The notes beneath the pieces are model-generated. The model was not told where the DNA came from and searched no databases. It was given only the letters and a program-made list of their open reading frames with translations. A stretch of DNA of 64,000 nucleotides from JAIOSF01 sp034660335 (lineage in GTDB: Bacteria; Campylobacterota; Campylobacteria; Campylobacterales; Arcobacteraceae): the NCBI GenBank assembly GCA_034660335.1, contig JAYEJC010000113.1, positions 24,163 through 88,162 on the forward strand, written 5' to 3'. Below, one piece after another: positions 35,811-45,819 of this stretch; positions within the stretch are counted from its first letter, which is position 1, and each line of letters begins with the position of its first letter. The translations under genes and the position numbers were made by a program.

Positions 35811-37883
35811 CAAATCAATACTATCAATAATTATATTTTTCAACTGTTGATTTATACTTAATATATCCATAGGGTGAGATATCCTTTTTTTTGATATTTT
35901 TGATATATGAAGCAAAGCATCATCTTTTAACCCTATATCAACAAATGCACCAAAATCTGTAATATTTCTAACAACTCCACTTACTTTATCACCTTCATTT
36001 AGATTTTCGATATCTTTTATTATTTCACAAAAAGATATCTCGTTTAATTCATCTCTTATATCAAATCCTGGTTTTTTTAACTCTTGTATCATATCATCTA
36101 GTGAAAGCTTACCTATCTCATATTTTTCTAAGATACTATTTATATCATCATTTGATAAGTTTGATATATCAAAATCTTTCTTTATGTTGTTTGCTATTGT
36201 ATAACTTTCAGGATGAATACCACTATTATCTAAAAAGCTATCTCCATCTTTAATTCTAAAAAAACCAACACTTTGCTCATAAGCTTTACTACCCAATCCT
36301 TTTACTTTTAGAAGCTCTTTTTTACTTTTATACTTGCCTATTGATTCTCTATATTCTATGATGTTTTTTGCTAACTTTTCTGAAATACCAGAAACATAAG
36401 CCAATAATTTATATGAAGCAGAGTTTAAATCAACACCAACCTTATTTACAAGCAAAAAAGTTATTGTATTTAATTTTTCTTTTAATTTCTTTTGATTTAA
36501 ATCGTGTTGATATTGACCTATTCCTAAACTTTTTGGATCTATTTTCACCAAAGCCGACATAGGATCTCGCAATCTTTGGGCTATAGATATAGCCCCTCTT
36601 ATAGTTACATCCAAATCTGGATACTCCTCTTGGGCTATTTTTGATGCAGAATAAACAGAAGCTCCAATTTCACTTACTACTGCATATTTTAGATTTAAAT
36701 TATTTGTTTTTATAAGATTTGATATAAATAAAGCACTCTCTTTAGAACCTGTACCATTCCCTATTGCTACTGTTGTGACTTTGTATTTTTTGATTAATGA
36801 CAAAACTTTTTTTGAACTTCTCTCTATATTATTTTGATTTAAAAGATATATCACTTCACAATCAAGATATTTTCCATCTTTATCAAGTACTGCTATTTTA
36901 CATCCTGTTTTATACCCTGGGTCCATACCTAATATTATTTGATTTATTAATGGTGGTGCTATAAGTAATTCTGCTAAATTTTTGCCAAAAAGTTCTATCG
37001 CTTCGTCACTTGCTTTCTCTTTAAGTATTGAAATAAATTCTCTTTTAATACTAGGGATCAATAACCTTTTTAGACCATCAATATAAGCATCTTCTACAAA
37101 CTTTTTCGAACTATTTGCCCAATTTGGTATTTTGAATTTTTTGATTCCATTTATTAAATAATCTTCATCAATACCAATCTTCATACTTATTTGTTTATCA
37201 TTTACAGCACGAAATATCGCTAAAAGTTTATATGACTTTATATATTTTGCTTTTATTTCTATATTTGATAAATCCTTATATAAACCATCTTCTTGAAATG
37301 TTTTTGTTTTTTTTGTATTTAAAATTCCATGGTTTTGAATAAAGTTTCTTGTGATATCTTTTGACTTTATATCTTGTGCATATCTTAATGCTATAATATC
37401 TTTTGCACCATCAAGAGCATCTTTTATATTTGTTATTTTGTTGTTCAAAAAATGTTTTGCTTTTTTTTCAATATCACCAATACTATACTTCATTGTTGAT
37501 ATAATATTTGCCAAATCTTCCAATCCATTATTTATAGCATCATTAGCACGACTATTTTTTAAACCCTTATATGGTTCATATATATCATCCAAAACACTTA
37601 AAGTAGTTGCTGCATCTATTGATTGTTTTATGCTACTTGTCAAAAAACCTTTCTCTTTTAAAGTTTTCTCTAAATCACTTTTTTTTGATATTAGTTTTAT
37701 ACTATATTCGTATATATTTTGAAACTCTAGAAGTCTCTCATCGCTACAATTTCCTGTGAGATCTTTCCTGTATCTTGCAATAAATGCAATTGTATTTCCA
37801 TCTTCAAATAATGATATTATATTTTTAATATATTTTTCATCTATATCTAGTTTATTTTTTATAAGAGTAGTTATATTATCCAT
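35775..37883 (-). CDS. tex: Tex family RNA-binding transcription accessory protein
   Basis: 702 residues. N-terminal Tex helical domain (FIARYRKDLTGNCSDERL), YqgF-type RNase H-like domain near 315-420 (ILGMDPGYKTGCKIAVLD), helix-hairpin-helix region (~490-560, LLAYVSGISEKLAKNIIEYR) and C-terminal S1 domain (VVRNITDFGAFVDIGLKDDA). Tex is a conserved factor tied to transcription and RNA metabolism. Slightly shorter than the E. coli form (YhgF). Follows a 58-codon membrane peptide gene by 5 bases. Confidence 0.93.
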   Translation of the reverse strand: MDNITTLIKNKLDIDEKYIKNIISLFEDGNTIAFIARYRKDLTGNCSDERLLEFQNIYEYSIKLISKKSDLEKTLKEKGFLTSSIKQSIDAATTLSVLDDIYEPYKGLKNSRANDAINNGLEDLANIISTMKYSIGDIEKKAKHFLNNKITNIKDALDGAKDIIALRYAQDIKSKDITRNFIQNHGILNTKKTKTFQEDGLYKDLSNIEIKAKYIKSYKLLAIFRAVNDKQISMKIGIDEDYLINGIKKFKIPNWANSSKKFVEDAYIDGLKRLLIPSIKREFISILKEKASDEAIELFGKNLAELLIAPPLINQIILGMDPGYKTGCKIAVLDKDGKYLDCEVIYLLNQNNIERSSKKVLSLIKKYKVTTVAIGNGTGSKESALFISNLIKTNNLNLKYAVVSEIGASVYSASKIAQEEYPDLDVTIRGAISIAQRLRDPMSALVKIDPKSLGIGQYQHDLNQKKLKEKLNTITFLLVNKVGVDLNSASYKLLAYVSGISEKLAKNIIEYRESIGKYKSKKELLKVKGLGSKAYEQSVGFFRIKDGDSFLDNSGIHPESYTIANNIKKDFDISNLSNDDINSILEKYEIGKLSLDDMIQELKKPGFDIRDELNEISFCEIIKDIENLNEGDKVSGVVRNITDFGAFVDIGLKDDALLHISKISKKRISHPMDILSINQQLKNIIIDSIDLKKSRVSLSLIE

Positions 37884-37888
37884 TCAAA

Positions 37889-38065
37889 CTATCTTTTTAT
37901 CGTAAAATTTGTTTTGTTGTTATCTTCAAGTTTGTTGTAGTTTAGAATTTCAACTTGATTTATAGTTTCTTGTGAAAAGAAGTAGTTTATATTTAATAAT
38001 ATCAAAATAGTAATAACTACTAATATTGATATTAATATTTTTATATCTTTTTTATAATCTTTCAT
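37889..38065 (-). CDS. 58-residue single-span membrane protein upstream of tex
   Basis: ATG at 38063-38065 after AAGGATATTT. The product has a basic start (MKDYKKDIK), one hydrophobic helix (ILISILVVITILILLNIN) and a polar tail ending KTNFTIKR; topology would place the tail outside. The stop lies 5 bases before the tex ATG, so they are probably co-transcribed. No family recognised. Confidence 0.55.
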   Translation of the reverse strand: MKDYKKDIKILISILVVITILILLNINYFFSQETINQVEILNYNKLEDNNKTNFTIKR

Positions 38066-38135
38066 AAATATCCTTATAATATAATAACTGACATCATACT
38101 ATATTTGAATTATTTTGAAATTAAAAAATGATAAA

Positions 38136-38438
38136 TTAAGACTCTTGCTTCATAGCTTTTAACTGTTTTTCTAAATAAAATGTACCAAATGGTATCAAAG
38201 AAGCTACAAAAGCCCATAAAGTGAATTTTATATTCCATTTGTATTCACTATGTGCATTGTATAATTCATATAAATACCACATAAATAATCCACCGTGAAT
38301 CATACCTACAATTTTTGTTGCTATTGGGAAACCAAACATATATTTTAGTGGCATTGCTATAAATAACAGTACCAAAAATGATATCCCCTCTATAGTAGCA
38401 ACCAATCTAAACTTATCTAATGTTTTGTCAATCATCAT
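38136..38438 (-). CDS. DUF3817 membrane protein
   Basis: 100 residues with three hydrophobic segments: VATIEGISFLVLLFIAMPLK, IVGMIHGGLFMWYLYELY and FTLWAFVASLIPFGTFYLEK. GISFL...MPLKY and HGGLF...PFGTFYLEK are the DUF3817 pattern, a small integral membrane family of unknown function. Start could be either of two adjacent ATG codons. Confidence 0.82.
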   Translation of the reverse strand: MMIDKTLDKFRLVATIEGISFLVLLFIAMPLKYMFGFPIATKIVGMIHGGLFMWYLYELYNAHSEYKWNIKFTLWAFVASLIPFGTFYLEKQLKAMKQES

Positions 38439-38526
38439 TTGCCTTTTTTAGTTTTTCGGAATTTTATCAAAAAGTTCAATAAATAATCTTAATTAATCTT
38501 ATTAGTTTAAATAAGCTAATAAGTAG

Positions 38527-38532
38527 TATAAT
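38527..38532 (+). promoter_or_regulatory. Probable -10 element of 38553 gene
   Basis: TATAAT 20 bases upstream of the ATG at 38553, then an AAAGGA ribosome site. Likely drives the three-gene unit up to 41138. Confidence 0.45.
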
Positions 38533-38552
38533 TTATACACAAAGGATATAAA

Positions 38553-39155
38553 ATGAAAATAAAATATGCTGGTCCTCGACCATTTATTAATCACCATGGA
38601 ATTAGCTTCAAAGATGGAAAGGAAGATAAATATGTTTATTTAATGATATCTATACAAATTTTAAGTGCCATCGATAAAAACTATGAAACACACCACTCAT
38701 ATAGTTATGATATTGGTACAAAAAGATTAGATGATGAAGAGATGTATAAAATCATGACCTCATATGAACCAAAACTATATGATATAGCCCAACAAGAAGC
38801 TATTAGCTACGCTTCAAAATTAGACTTAGAGATTGATGATGTTTATAAAAACAAAACATTATCAGATATTGAAAAAGAGGCATGGATAGAAAATCTTAAA
38901 ATAATGAAAGATTATAGGACACAAAGAGCAATAAATAAAATATACTATATGCATGCTATTGAATATATATACGATGTTATAAAAAGAGAGCATATCAAAG
39001 AGATAGATACACCTTTTTTTGAAAAATACTGGCATGTTTTACAAACTATTGAGGGTAAATTTTCCAATACAAAATCACCAATATCAACTACACTAAAAGT
39101 TGAACCAAACAAAGATGGAGAGCTAATAGCAAAAATGAGAATTGTGGGATATTAA
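38553..39155 (+). CDS. Conserved hypothetical soluble protein
   Basis: 200 residues, charged, no signal or membrane segment, mostly helical in the middle (EKEAWIENLKIMKDYRTQRA). Begins MKIKYAGPRPFINHHGISF. I do not recognise a domain. It precedes the Na/Pi cotransporter, whose ATG follows 1 base after its stop, so the two are coupled; a regulatory link to phosphate transport is possible but unsupported. Confidence 0.65.
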   Translation: MKIKYAGPRPFINHHGISFKDGKEDKYVYLMISIQILSAIDKNYETHHSYSYDIGTKRLDDEEMYKIMTSYEPKLYDIAQQEAISYASKLDLEIDDVYKNKTLSDIEKEAWIENLKIMKDYRTQRAINKIYYMHAIEYIYDVIKREHIKEIDTPFFEKYWHVLQTIEGKFSNTKSPISTTLKVEPNKDGELIAKMRIVGY

Positions 39156-39156
39156 T

Positions 39157-40914
39157 ATGGTAAAAAAAATACTAAATCCACTTTTATTATTAGGTGTAGC
39201 ATATCTTTTATTTTCAAGTAATGATGCAAAAACAATCATAGCAGGTATAGCTATATTTTTAATAGGTATGGTATTTATGGAGGATGGCTTCAAACTATTT
39301 AGTGGAGGAATTCTTGAAAAAGTCTTAGAGACAAGCACAAACACTGTACCAAAAGCGATAGGTACAGGCTTTTTAGCTACAGCGGTAGTTCAAAGTTCAT
39401 CTCTTATTAGTATTATTATTATATCATTTTTAAGTGCTGAGCTTATTAGTTTATCTGGAGCCATAGGTGTTATTTTTGGTTCAAATATCGGTACTACTAC
39501 AACTGCTTGGATAGTCTCATCTTTTGGTGTAAAGATAAAAATAGCACACTATGCTATGCCTATGTTGATATTTGGTGTTATGTTTAGATTTTCAGCAAGC
39601 AAAACATATCAAGGATTAGGAAATGTATTAGTTGGATTGGGATTTGTATTTCTTGGTATTGGATATATGAAAGAGGGATTTGAGACACTAAAAGCTGGTC
39701 TTGACCTAGCACAATACGCAATAGATGGATATCTTGGGGTATTAATATATGTTTTATTAGGTGCTATTGCTACCATAGTGATTCAATCAAGTAGTGCAAC
39801 AGTAGCTCTAATAATCACAGCTTTAGCAACAGGACAGATTGACTATATGAATGGTCTACAGCTTGCAATTGGAGCAAATATTGGTACAACAGTCACAGCA
39901 GTTTTAGGTGCATTATCTTCAAATGCAAATGGAAAAAGACTAGCAGTGGCACATTTTATTTTCAATATGGTTACTGGATTTATCGCTATTGTTTTTCTTT
40001 ATCAATTAGCCAATTTAGTTACTTATTTATCTGAATTTTTAGGAATTGGACAAAATGATTATGCTATGAAATTAGCATTATTTCATACTATATTTAATAT
40101 TATTGGAGTTCTTGCTGTATCACCTTTTACTTTTAAACTAGTTGTATTTTTAGAAAGTCTATTTTTAGAAGAGAACAAAAACATCCATAGAGCTAGGTTT
40201 TTGGACCTAGATGTTATTGCTATGCCTCAATCAGCAATTGCTGCTATTGAAAAAGAGGTGATTCATCTATATGATAATTCAACAGAAGTTTTAGCTCACT
40301 CATTATCCTTGCATAGACACGCATTATTTACACAAAATGATTTATCTAAAGTAGTTTCAAACTCAACAGATAAAATCCAAATAGATATTGATAAATTTTA
40401 TACATCAAATATAAAAGGTATCTATGGTGATATAGTTCATTTTGCTACTTTGTCACAAGATAATATGAATGAAGATGAGATGAGAAAAGTTTATTATTAT
40501 AAAATCGCATCAAAAGATATAGTAGAGGCAGTAAAAGATACAAGAGAGTTACAAAAAAATATTGATCATTATCTAAAAAGCAAAAATCAAATTATTAAAG
40601 ATGAATATAACCTTCTAAGAGAAAAAATAGGTAAAATGTTAAATAAGATACAAAACTTAAGAAATCAAAATGATGATGTCGAAGTATTAACAAAAATCGA
40701 ATTTTTAAAGAAAGAGATAGAAGATTTAGATGTGGTTGAAACTGGCAAGATTGATTATCTAATAAGAGAAAATCTTATTGACTCAAAAATGGCAACATCT
40801 CTTATAAATGACTCCTCTTATGCATATGCTATATCAAAAAGACTTATAGAAGTAGCAACAACACTGTGGATAAAAGATCAGGATATACAAAAACTCACAA
40901 AGGCAAAATCATGA
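39157..40914 (+). CDS. Na+/phosphate cotransporter with PhoU-like tail
   Basis: 585 residues from the ATG at 39157 (a TTG 15 bases upstream is inside the previous gene). About eight membrane helices contain the two inverted repeats of the Na_Pi_cotrans family, each with its QSSS motif (VVQSSSLISI, VIQSSSATVAL). Residues ~370-580 form a PhoU-like helical bundle. Family members use the Na gradient to move phosphate, mostly outward in bacteria such as YjbB. Confidence 0.88.
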   Translation: MVKKILNPLLLLGVAYLLFSSNDAKTIIAGIAIFLIGMVFMEDGFKLFSGGILEKVLETSTNTVPKAIGTGFLATAVVQSSSLISIIIISFLSAELISLSGAIGVIFGSNIGTTTTAWIVSSFGVKIKIAHYAMPMLIFGVMFRFSASKTYQGLGNVLVGLGFVFLGIGYMKEGFETLKAGLDLAQYAIDGYLGVLIYVLLGAIATIVIQSSSATVALIITALATGQIDYMNGLQLAIGANIGTTVTAVLGALSSNANGKRLAVAHFIFNMVTGFIAIVFLYQLANLVTYLSEFLGIGQNDYAMKLALFHTIFNIIGVLAVSPFTFKLVVFLESLFLEENKNIHRARFLDLDVIAMPQSAIAAIEKEVIHLYDNSTEVLAHSLSLHRHALFTQNDLSKVVSNSTDKIQIDIDKFYTSNIKGIYGDIVHFATLSQDNMNEDEMRKVYYYKIASKDIVEAVKDTRELQKNIDHYLKSKNQIIKDEYNLLREKIGKMLNKIQNLRNQNDDVEVLTKIEFLKKEIEDLDVVETGKIDYLIRENLIDSKMATSLINDSSYAYAISKRLIEVATTLWIKDQDIQKLTKAKS

Positions 40915-41138
40915 AAATAGAGGATATTATTAAAAAAACAGAGAAGTTTTTTGATTTGAAAAAAAAAGAACAAAAGAAAGAATATGATAAAAAAATTGAT
41001 ATAAAAAAATCTTTAGAATCAAAACACAATAAGATAAAATCAAAAATATCAACAGTAAAAACAAAAAAGAAAAAAGAATCTTTAGAACAAGAACTTGATA
41101 TAGTAAAAAAGCTTTTAAAAAAGATAGATAAAATTTAA
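40911..41138 (+). CDS. Small lysine-rich coiled-coil protein
   Basis: 75 residues from the ATG at 40911, which overlaps the transporter stop by 4 bases (ATGA). Almost wholly Lys/Glu/Ile helix (KKKEQKKEYDKKIDIKKSLE), predicted coiled coil. No family recognised. The overlap supports a real gene. Confidence 0.6.
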   Translation: MKIEDIIKKTEKFFDLKKKEQKKEYDKKIDIKKSLESKHNKIKSKISTVKTKKKKESLEQELDIVKKLLKKIDKI

Positions 41139-41161
41139 ACAAATTTACCACAAAAATAAAG

Positions 41162-41167
41162 TATAAT
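41162..41167 (+). promoter_or_regulatory. Probable -10 element of mqnD
   Basis: TATAAT 26 bases before the GTG start of mqnD, followed by an AAGGGG ribosome site at 41182-41187. Confidence 0.4.
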
Positions 41168-41193
41168 GACAAAAAAAATTATAAGGGGTTTTT

Positions 41194-42057
41194 GTGGATA
41201 ATATTACTGTTGCACACTCACCAGATGCAGATGATATTTTTATGTATTATGCTATTAAATTAGGATGGGTTGATCTACCAAACACAACATTTGACAATAT
41301 CGCTTTAGATATAGAGACACTAAATCAAGCGACATTAAAAGGTACATATGATATTTGTGCTATTAGTTTTGCACTTTATCCATTTGTTAAAAATGATTTT
41401 GCTTTACTTAAAACCGCAGTTAGTTTTGGTGATGGATATGGTCCAAAGCTTGTAAAACAAAAAGATAAAAGATTGAAAAGAAATTTTAAAGTAGCACTAA
41501 GTGGAGAATACACAACAAATGCATTGTTGTTTAAAATAGCTTATCCTGAAGCTAGAATAACATATATGAATTTTTTAGATATAGAACAAGCTGTTTTAGA
41601 TGGTAAAGTTGATGCTGGTGTTTTAATACATGAGTCTATTTTGACCTATAATGATAAACTTGAAGTTGAAAAAGAGATGTGGGATATTTGGCAAGAGTTA
41701 GCTGGAGATAAGCTACCTCTTCCTCTAGGTGGTATGTGCATTAGAAGGTCTATTCCATTAAATAAATCAATCGAATATGAGAATACACTTATAAAAGCAG
41801 TTGATGTAGCAAATAATAATAAGCTATTATTATCTAAAATGTTACTTGAAAGAGATCTTATTAGAGTAGATCATGATACTCTTCAAACATATCTAGGACT
41901 TTATGCAAATGATGATTCTATAGAACTTAGCTCTCTTCAATATCAAGCACTAGATAAGCTATATGAGCTTGGATTTAAACATGGTTTTTATGATAGTCTT
42001 ATAAAAGCTCAAGATTATACAATACCTAGTGAATATAAAAATTTACGAAACTCTTAA
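41194..42057 (+). CDS. mqnD: 1,4-dihydroxy-6-naphthoate synthase
   Basis: 287 residues. Converts cyclic dehypoxanthinylfutalosine to 1,4-dihydroxy-6-naphthoate in the futalosine route to menaquinone, the route used by Campylobacterota. Periplasmic-binding-protein fold with the family start AHSPDADDIFMYYAI, the DICAISFALYP segment and GDGYGPKLV. GTG start after a strong AAGGGG site. Followed 11 bases later by murB. Confidence 0.92.
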   Translation: MDNITVAHSPDADDIFMYYAIKLGWVDLPNTTFDNIALDIETLNQATLKGTYDICAISFALYPFVKNDFALLKTAVSFGDGYGPKLVKQKDKRLKRNFKVALSGEYTTNALLFKIAYPEARITYMNFLDIEQAVLDGKVDAGVLIHESILTYNDKLEVEKEMWDIWQELAGDKLPLPLGGMCIRRSIPLNKSIEYENTLIKAVDVANNNKLLLSKMLLERDLIRVDHDTLQTYLGLYANDDSIELSSLQYQALDKLYELGFKHGFYDSLIKAQDYTIPSEYKNLRNS

Positions 42058-42068
42058 AAAGAAAATTT

Positions 42069-42839
42069 ATGTATAAAACTATTGATTTTAAAAAATACTC
42101 ATCTATACAAATAGGTGGTGTGCATAAAGTAAAATCAATAGAAACAATAGATGATTATTCAGATTATAAAATAATAGGAAAAGCAAATAATCTTCTAATC
42201 TCTAACAACCCCCCTGCTTTGGCTATATTATCTGAGGAGTTTGATTATATCAAACAAGAAAATAATAAACTCATAGTAGGTGCAGTAACATCTAGTGTAA
42301 AGCTTTTGAGTTATTGTAAAAAACATAATATTGCAAATATGGAATTTCTTACAAAACTGCCTGGAAATATTGGTGGGCTTACAAAAATGAATGCTGGACT
42401 TAAGAACTGGGAGATTTTTAACTATATATATAGTATCACTACAAAAGATGGTGTTATTTTAAAAAATAATATTGATTATGGATATAGAGAGACCAAAATA
42501 GATGATATTATATTTGAAGTTTCTTTTGATTTAGAGTTTGGATATAATAAAACTCAACAAAAAAAATTTTTAGATATGAGAAACAATCAACCAAAACAGC
42601 CAAGTGCAGGAAGTTGTTTTAAAAATCCAAACAACTATAGTGCTGGTTTTTTAATAGAACAAGTTGGTCTAAAAGGATATCGTATTGGTGATATATCTTT
42701 TAGTTCAATACATGCTAATTTTTTAGTAAATTTAGGTGATGCTACTTTTGAAGATGCTATTACACTTATAAATTTAGCTAAAAATAAAGTCAAAAAGAGA
42801 TTTGATATAAGCTTAGAACTTGAGATACAAATAATATAG
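42069..42839 (+). CDS. murB: UDP-N-acetylenolpyruvoylglucosamine reductase
   Basis: 256 residues, the short MurB form of this phylum. FAD enzyme making UDP-MurNAc for peptidoglycan. FAD-binding region FLTKLPGNIGGLTKMNAG; catalytic Ser in QPSAGSCFKNP (~178-188) and the C-terminal substrate loop SSIHANFLVN. Operon with mqnD. A truncated family A repeat lies just after the stop. Confidence 0.93.
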   Translation: MYKTIDFKKYSSIQIGGVHKVKSIETIDDYSDYKIIGKANNLLISNNPPALAILSEEFDYIKQENNKLIVGAVTSSVKLLSYCKKHNIANMEFLTKLPGNIGGLTKMNAGLKNWEIFNYIYSITTKDGVILKNNIDYGYRETKIDDIIFEVSFDLEFGYNKTQQKKFLDMRNNQPKQPSAGSCFKNPNNYSAGFLIEQVGLKGYRIGDISFSSIHANFLVNLGDATFEDAITLINLAKNKVKKRFDISLELEIQII

Positions 42840-42851
42840 TCAAAACCACCA

Positions 42852-42891
42852 AATCACGCGTAATTTATTTCTTAATCTTAAATAAAACTTA
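42852..42891 (+). repeat. Repeat family A, right-end fragment A4
   Basis: AAATCACGCGTAATTT...CTTAATCTTAAATAAAACTTA matches the last ~40 bases of the full copy at 8213-8375. The left part is absent. Located between convergent murB and the DASS carrier gene. Confidence 0.8.
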
Positions 42892-42905
42892 ATCTAGAAT
42901 CCCTA

Positions 42906-44357
42906 TTAATACACCAAATTAAGCCACCCTACTGCAAAAAGTGGTCCTAAAATCCCAGAAATAAGTCCTAGAATTAAGAAGTCTTTACTTTGTATCTTTT
43001 TACTAGAATATATAATTGCATTTGGTGGTGTAGAAACTGCTAAACTCATAGCAAATGATGCACTAAGTGTTACAGCAATAACCGCTGCTACACTTTGGCT
43101 TGTACTAGATATAGTAGTAGCAACAGCTATAACAATAGGGATCATTATATTAGCAGCAGCAGTATTACTCATAAAATTTGAGATAATCACAATAAGATAT
43201 GAAAATATCAGCATCATCCATAATATTGATATCCCGTCAGTACTAATAGAGTTTGCTATAAACATATCAAGACCTGTTTTTGATACAGCAAGTCCAAGGC
43301 TAAGTCCACCTATTATAAGGATTATCACATCCCATCGTATACGGCAAATGTCATCAGCATCAAGTATCCCAAAAAGTGTGAACCCTATAATTGGTACAAG
43401 TGATACAACAGTTGTCGGTATATGGTGAAGAGGTCCTGTTAGCCATAAAAGAATAGTAATGGCAAATATTGCAACTGTAATGTTCTTTTTCCAACTAGGA
43501 GTAGTGGGTATTTTTGAAAATTTCTTTGTTGAATCATCAAAGTGATCTACCTCTTTTATCGATTTTAAATCAATAAATGGTTCTGTTGATTTATAAAATT
43601 TTATTATTGCAAATCTTAAAATAATAACAACGGCTATTGATGGAGGTAGAGCAAGGAACATCCAGCCTATAAATGAGGGTGCATTTTCACCAAGTATACC
43701 TACTGCTATTGCATTTGGGGGAGTGCCTATTATTGTAGCCATACCCCCTAGGTTTGCACCTATTACTACAGATAAAAGTACCGCTTTTTTAAATGGGTTT
43801 GATTCTTTTATATGTGACATCAAAGGAAGTAGTATGGTTATCATCATAGCAGCTGTTGCAGTGTTTGATACAAACATAGACAATAAAAAGGTTATAGCTA
43901 TAAGTGCAGTTATTATATTATGTGGTTTTCCCCCTGCAAAAAATAGAACTTTTTTGGCTATCCAAATATCAAGTTTTGTTTTAGAAGCAGCTGCAGCCAT
44001 TATAAAACCAGCTAAAAAAAGAAATATCAAAGGTGAAGACCAAGGTTCAAGATAAACTTTCCAATCTTTGTTGCACCCCTCAAAATTAAAATCACCACAA
44101 CCTAAAAGCACTATCTCTAAAGCTATGACCAAAAGAGATACCGCAAATGCAGGTATAGCTTCACTTATCCAAAGTCCAGCTGCAAAAAGCAAGATAAACA
44201 TGGTATATCTCATATCCTGATTTATACCATATTCAGGGATAAATGTTATCCCAAGTGCTATAATAAGTGAAAGTGTAAAACCCGTAAAAATGAATTTTAA
44301 TGATACTTTGTATGCATTATTAAAAAATCCTATAAGGTGTCGCCTAGTATCTAGCAT
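42906..44357 (-). CDS. DASS/SLC13 family anion:Na+ symporter
   Basis: 483 residues with ~11-12 hydrophobic helices. The two Ser-Asn-Thr signatures of the family are seen as FVSNTATAAMM (~170) and NFMSNTAAANIM (~397), plus the substrate/Na hairpins with GTPPNAIAVG and STPPNAIIYSS. Members import succinate, malate, citrate or sulfate. It lies 35 bases downstream of glgA on the same strand, so organic acid uptake may be co-expressed with storage glucan metabolism. Confidence 0.88.
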   Translation of the reverse strand: MLDTRRHLIGFFNNAYKVSLKFIFTGFTLSLIIALGITFIPEYGINQDMRYTMFILLFAAGLWISEAIPAFAVSLLVIALEIVLLGCGDFNFEGCNKDWKVYLEPWSSPLIFLFLAGFIMAAAASKTKLDIWIAKKVLFFAGGKPHNIITALIAITFLLSMFVSNTATAAMMITILLPLMSHIKESNPFKKAVLLSVVIGANLGGMATIIGTPPNAIAVGILGENAPSFIGWMFLALPPSIAVVIILRFAIIKFYKSTEPFIDLKSIKEVDHFDDSTKKFSKIPTTPSWKKNITVAIFAITILLWLTGPLHHIPTTVVSLVPIIGFTLFGILDADDICRIRWDVIILIIGGLSLGLAVSKTGLDMFIANSISTDGISILWMMLIFSYLIVIISNFMSNTAAANIMIPIVIAVATTISSTSQSVAAVIAVTLSASFAMSLAVSTPPNAIIYSSKKIQSKDFLILGLISGILGPLFAVGWLNLVY

Positions 44358-44392
44358 ATATAATCAACCTTTTTATTTTTATTATATAATAA

Positions 44393-45817
44393 TTAACTAT
44401 AAAGTGCCAGATACTCTTTTGCTGAGTGTTTCCAAGAGTTATCTACTTTCATATTGTGTTTTGATATCTTTTCATATTTTTTATAGTTTCCATAAAGAGA
44501 AAGTGCTTTTGCAATAGCATGCATAAACCAAAAGATATTATGCTCCTCATAAGTTACACCAATTCCAGCGTAGTTTTTAAGCTGTTTGTAGTCCACATCT
44601 GTAAAGTCAACTACACTATCTTTAAGTCCACCTGTTTTAGCTACTATTGGTAAACATCCATATTTCATACAAATCATTTGATTTAATCCACAAGGTTCAA
44701 AGGTTGAAGGCATAAGTAAAAAGTCAGCTGCTGCATAGAGTTTTCTTGAGAAACTCTCATCGTAGCCTATTTTTATATATACATTTGGATATGAAACGCT
44801 AATATTATTAAATATAGTTTCATAGTGTTCTTCACCACTTCCTAGTATAACTAAATTTGCTTCAAAATCTTTGAAAAGATTAAGAGATTCTATTAAAAGG
44901 TCTATCCCTTTTTGTTGTGTAAATCTTCCTATAAAAACAAATAAAGGTTTATCAGCTTCTATAAATCCTATATCTTTTAAAAGTTTCTTTTTATTTATCT
45001 GTTTATCTTTATATGTTTGAAGTGAATAGTTTTTGTATATCATATCATCACTTTTTGGATTAAATGTATCGTAGCTCACACCGTTTAGTATCCCTTGTAG
45101 TTTATAATTATTTGCTCTTAAAACATCATCTAAATCTTTTCCAAAAAGTGGTGTTTGTATCTCATTTGCGTATGTTGGACTTACTGTTGTTACTTTATCA
45201 CTATAAAAAATCCCAGCTTTTAAAAAATTTACCTGGTCATGATACTCTAAAGCTTCAGGTTTAAAACACTCAACCCAGTCAAGTTCAAGCTGATCCATTA
45301 TATCTTTACTAAATACCCCTTGATATGCAAGATTGTGGATAGTTAGTATCACTTTTTGTGGAAGTTTGTATCTTGTTTTTACCAAAAGTGCTATAAGTGA
45401 TGTTTGCCAATCATTTAGATGAATCGCATCTATTTTTAAATTCATTCTTAACATAGTCTCTAAACAAGCATAAGAAAATAGTCCAAACCTAAGACCATTG
45501 TCCCCAAAATCACCATAGCCATCATGATAAAGACCCTCTCTATCACATAAGATAGGATTGTAGATAAATAGCTCATATCTGTTTTTTTTATTTACAAAAA
45601 CATCAAATTGATGTGAGATACCATCTATCACATAATCAAATGTTAAGTTAGCATACTCAATACCAAACTTTTCCCTATCAATTGTTTGATAAAGTGGTAA
45701 GATAGTATAAACTTTTGTTTTTTTTCTTAAAGCTTCAGGAAGACTTTGTGCCACATCTCCCAAACCTCCACTTTTAGCATATGGATACATCTCACTTGTA
45801 CAAAATAAAACTGACAT
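44393..45817 (-). CDS. glgA: Glycogen synthase (GT5)
   Basis: 474 residues, full length. Adds glucosyl units from ADP- or UDP-glucose to a growing alpha-1,4 glucan. N-terminal sugar-nucleotide loop KSGGLGDVAQSLPEALRKK (15-33), HNLAYQG and the C-terminal Rossmann half with FIGRFTQQKGIDLLIESL and the catalytic PSTFEPCGLNQMI near residue 372. Follows galT by 2 bases. No glgC or glgB is nearby; the fusion protein at 51255-53747 may supply the sugar nucleotide. Confidence 0.94.
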   Translation of the reverse strand: MSVLFCTSEMYPYAKSGGLGDVAQSLPEALRKKTKVYTILPLYQTIDREKFGIEYANLTFDYVIDGISHQFDVFVNKKNRYELFIYNPILCDREGLYHDGYGDFGDNGLRFGLFSYACLETMLRMNLKIDAIHLNDWQTSLIALLVKTRYKLPQKVILTIHNLAYQGVFSKDIMDQLELDWVECFKPEALEYHDQVNFLKAGIFYSDKVTTVSPTYANEIQTPLFGKDLDDVLRANNYKLQGILNGVSYDTFNPKSDDMIYKNYSLQTYKDKQINKKKLLKDIGFIEADKPLFVFIGRFTQQKGIDLLIESLNLFKDFEANLVILGSGEEHYETIFNNISVSYPNVYIKIGYDESFSRKLYAAADFLLMPSTFEPCGLNQMICMKYGCLPIVAKTGGLKDSVVDFTDVDYKQLKNYAGIGVTYEEHNIFWFMHAIAKALSLYGNYKKYEKISKHNMKVDNSWKHSAKEYLALYS

Positions 45818-45819
45818 AA

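Noticed and set aside
39142..39156. Upstream TTG start for the Na/Pi cotransporter
   Set aside because: It lies within the last codons of the preceding gene; the ATG at 39157 gives the usual N-terminus.
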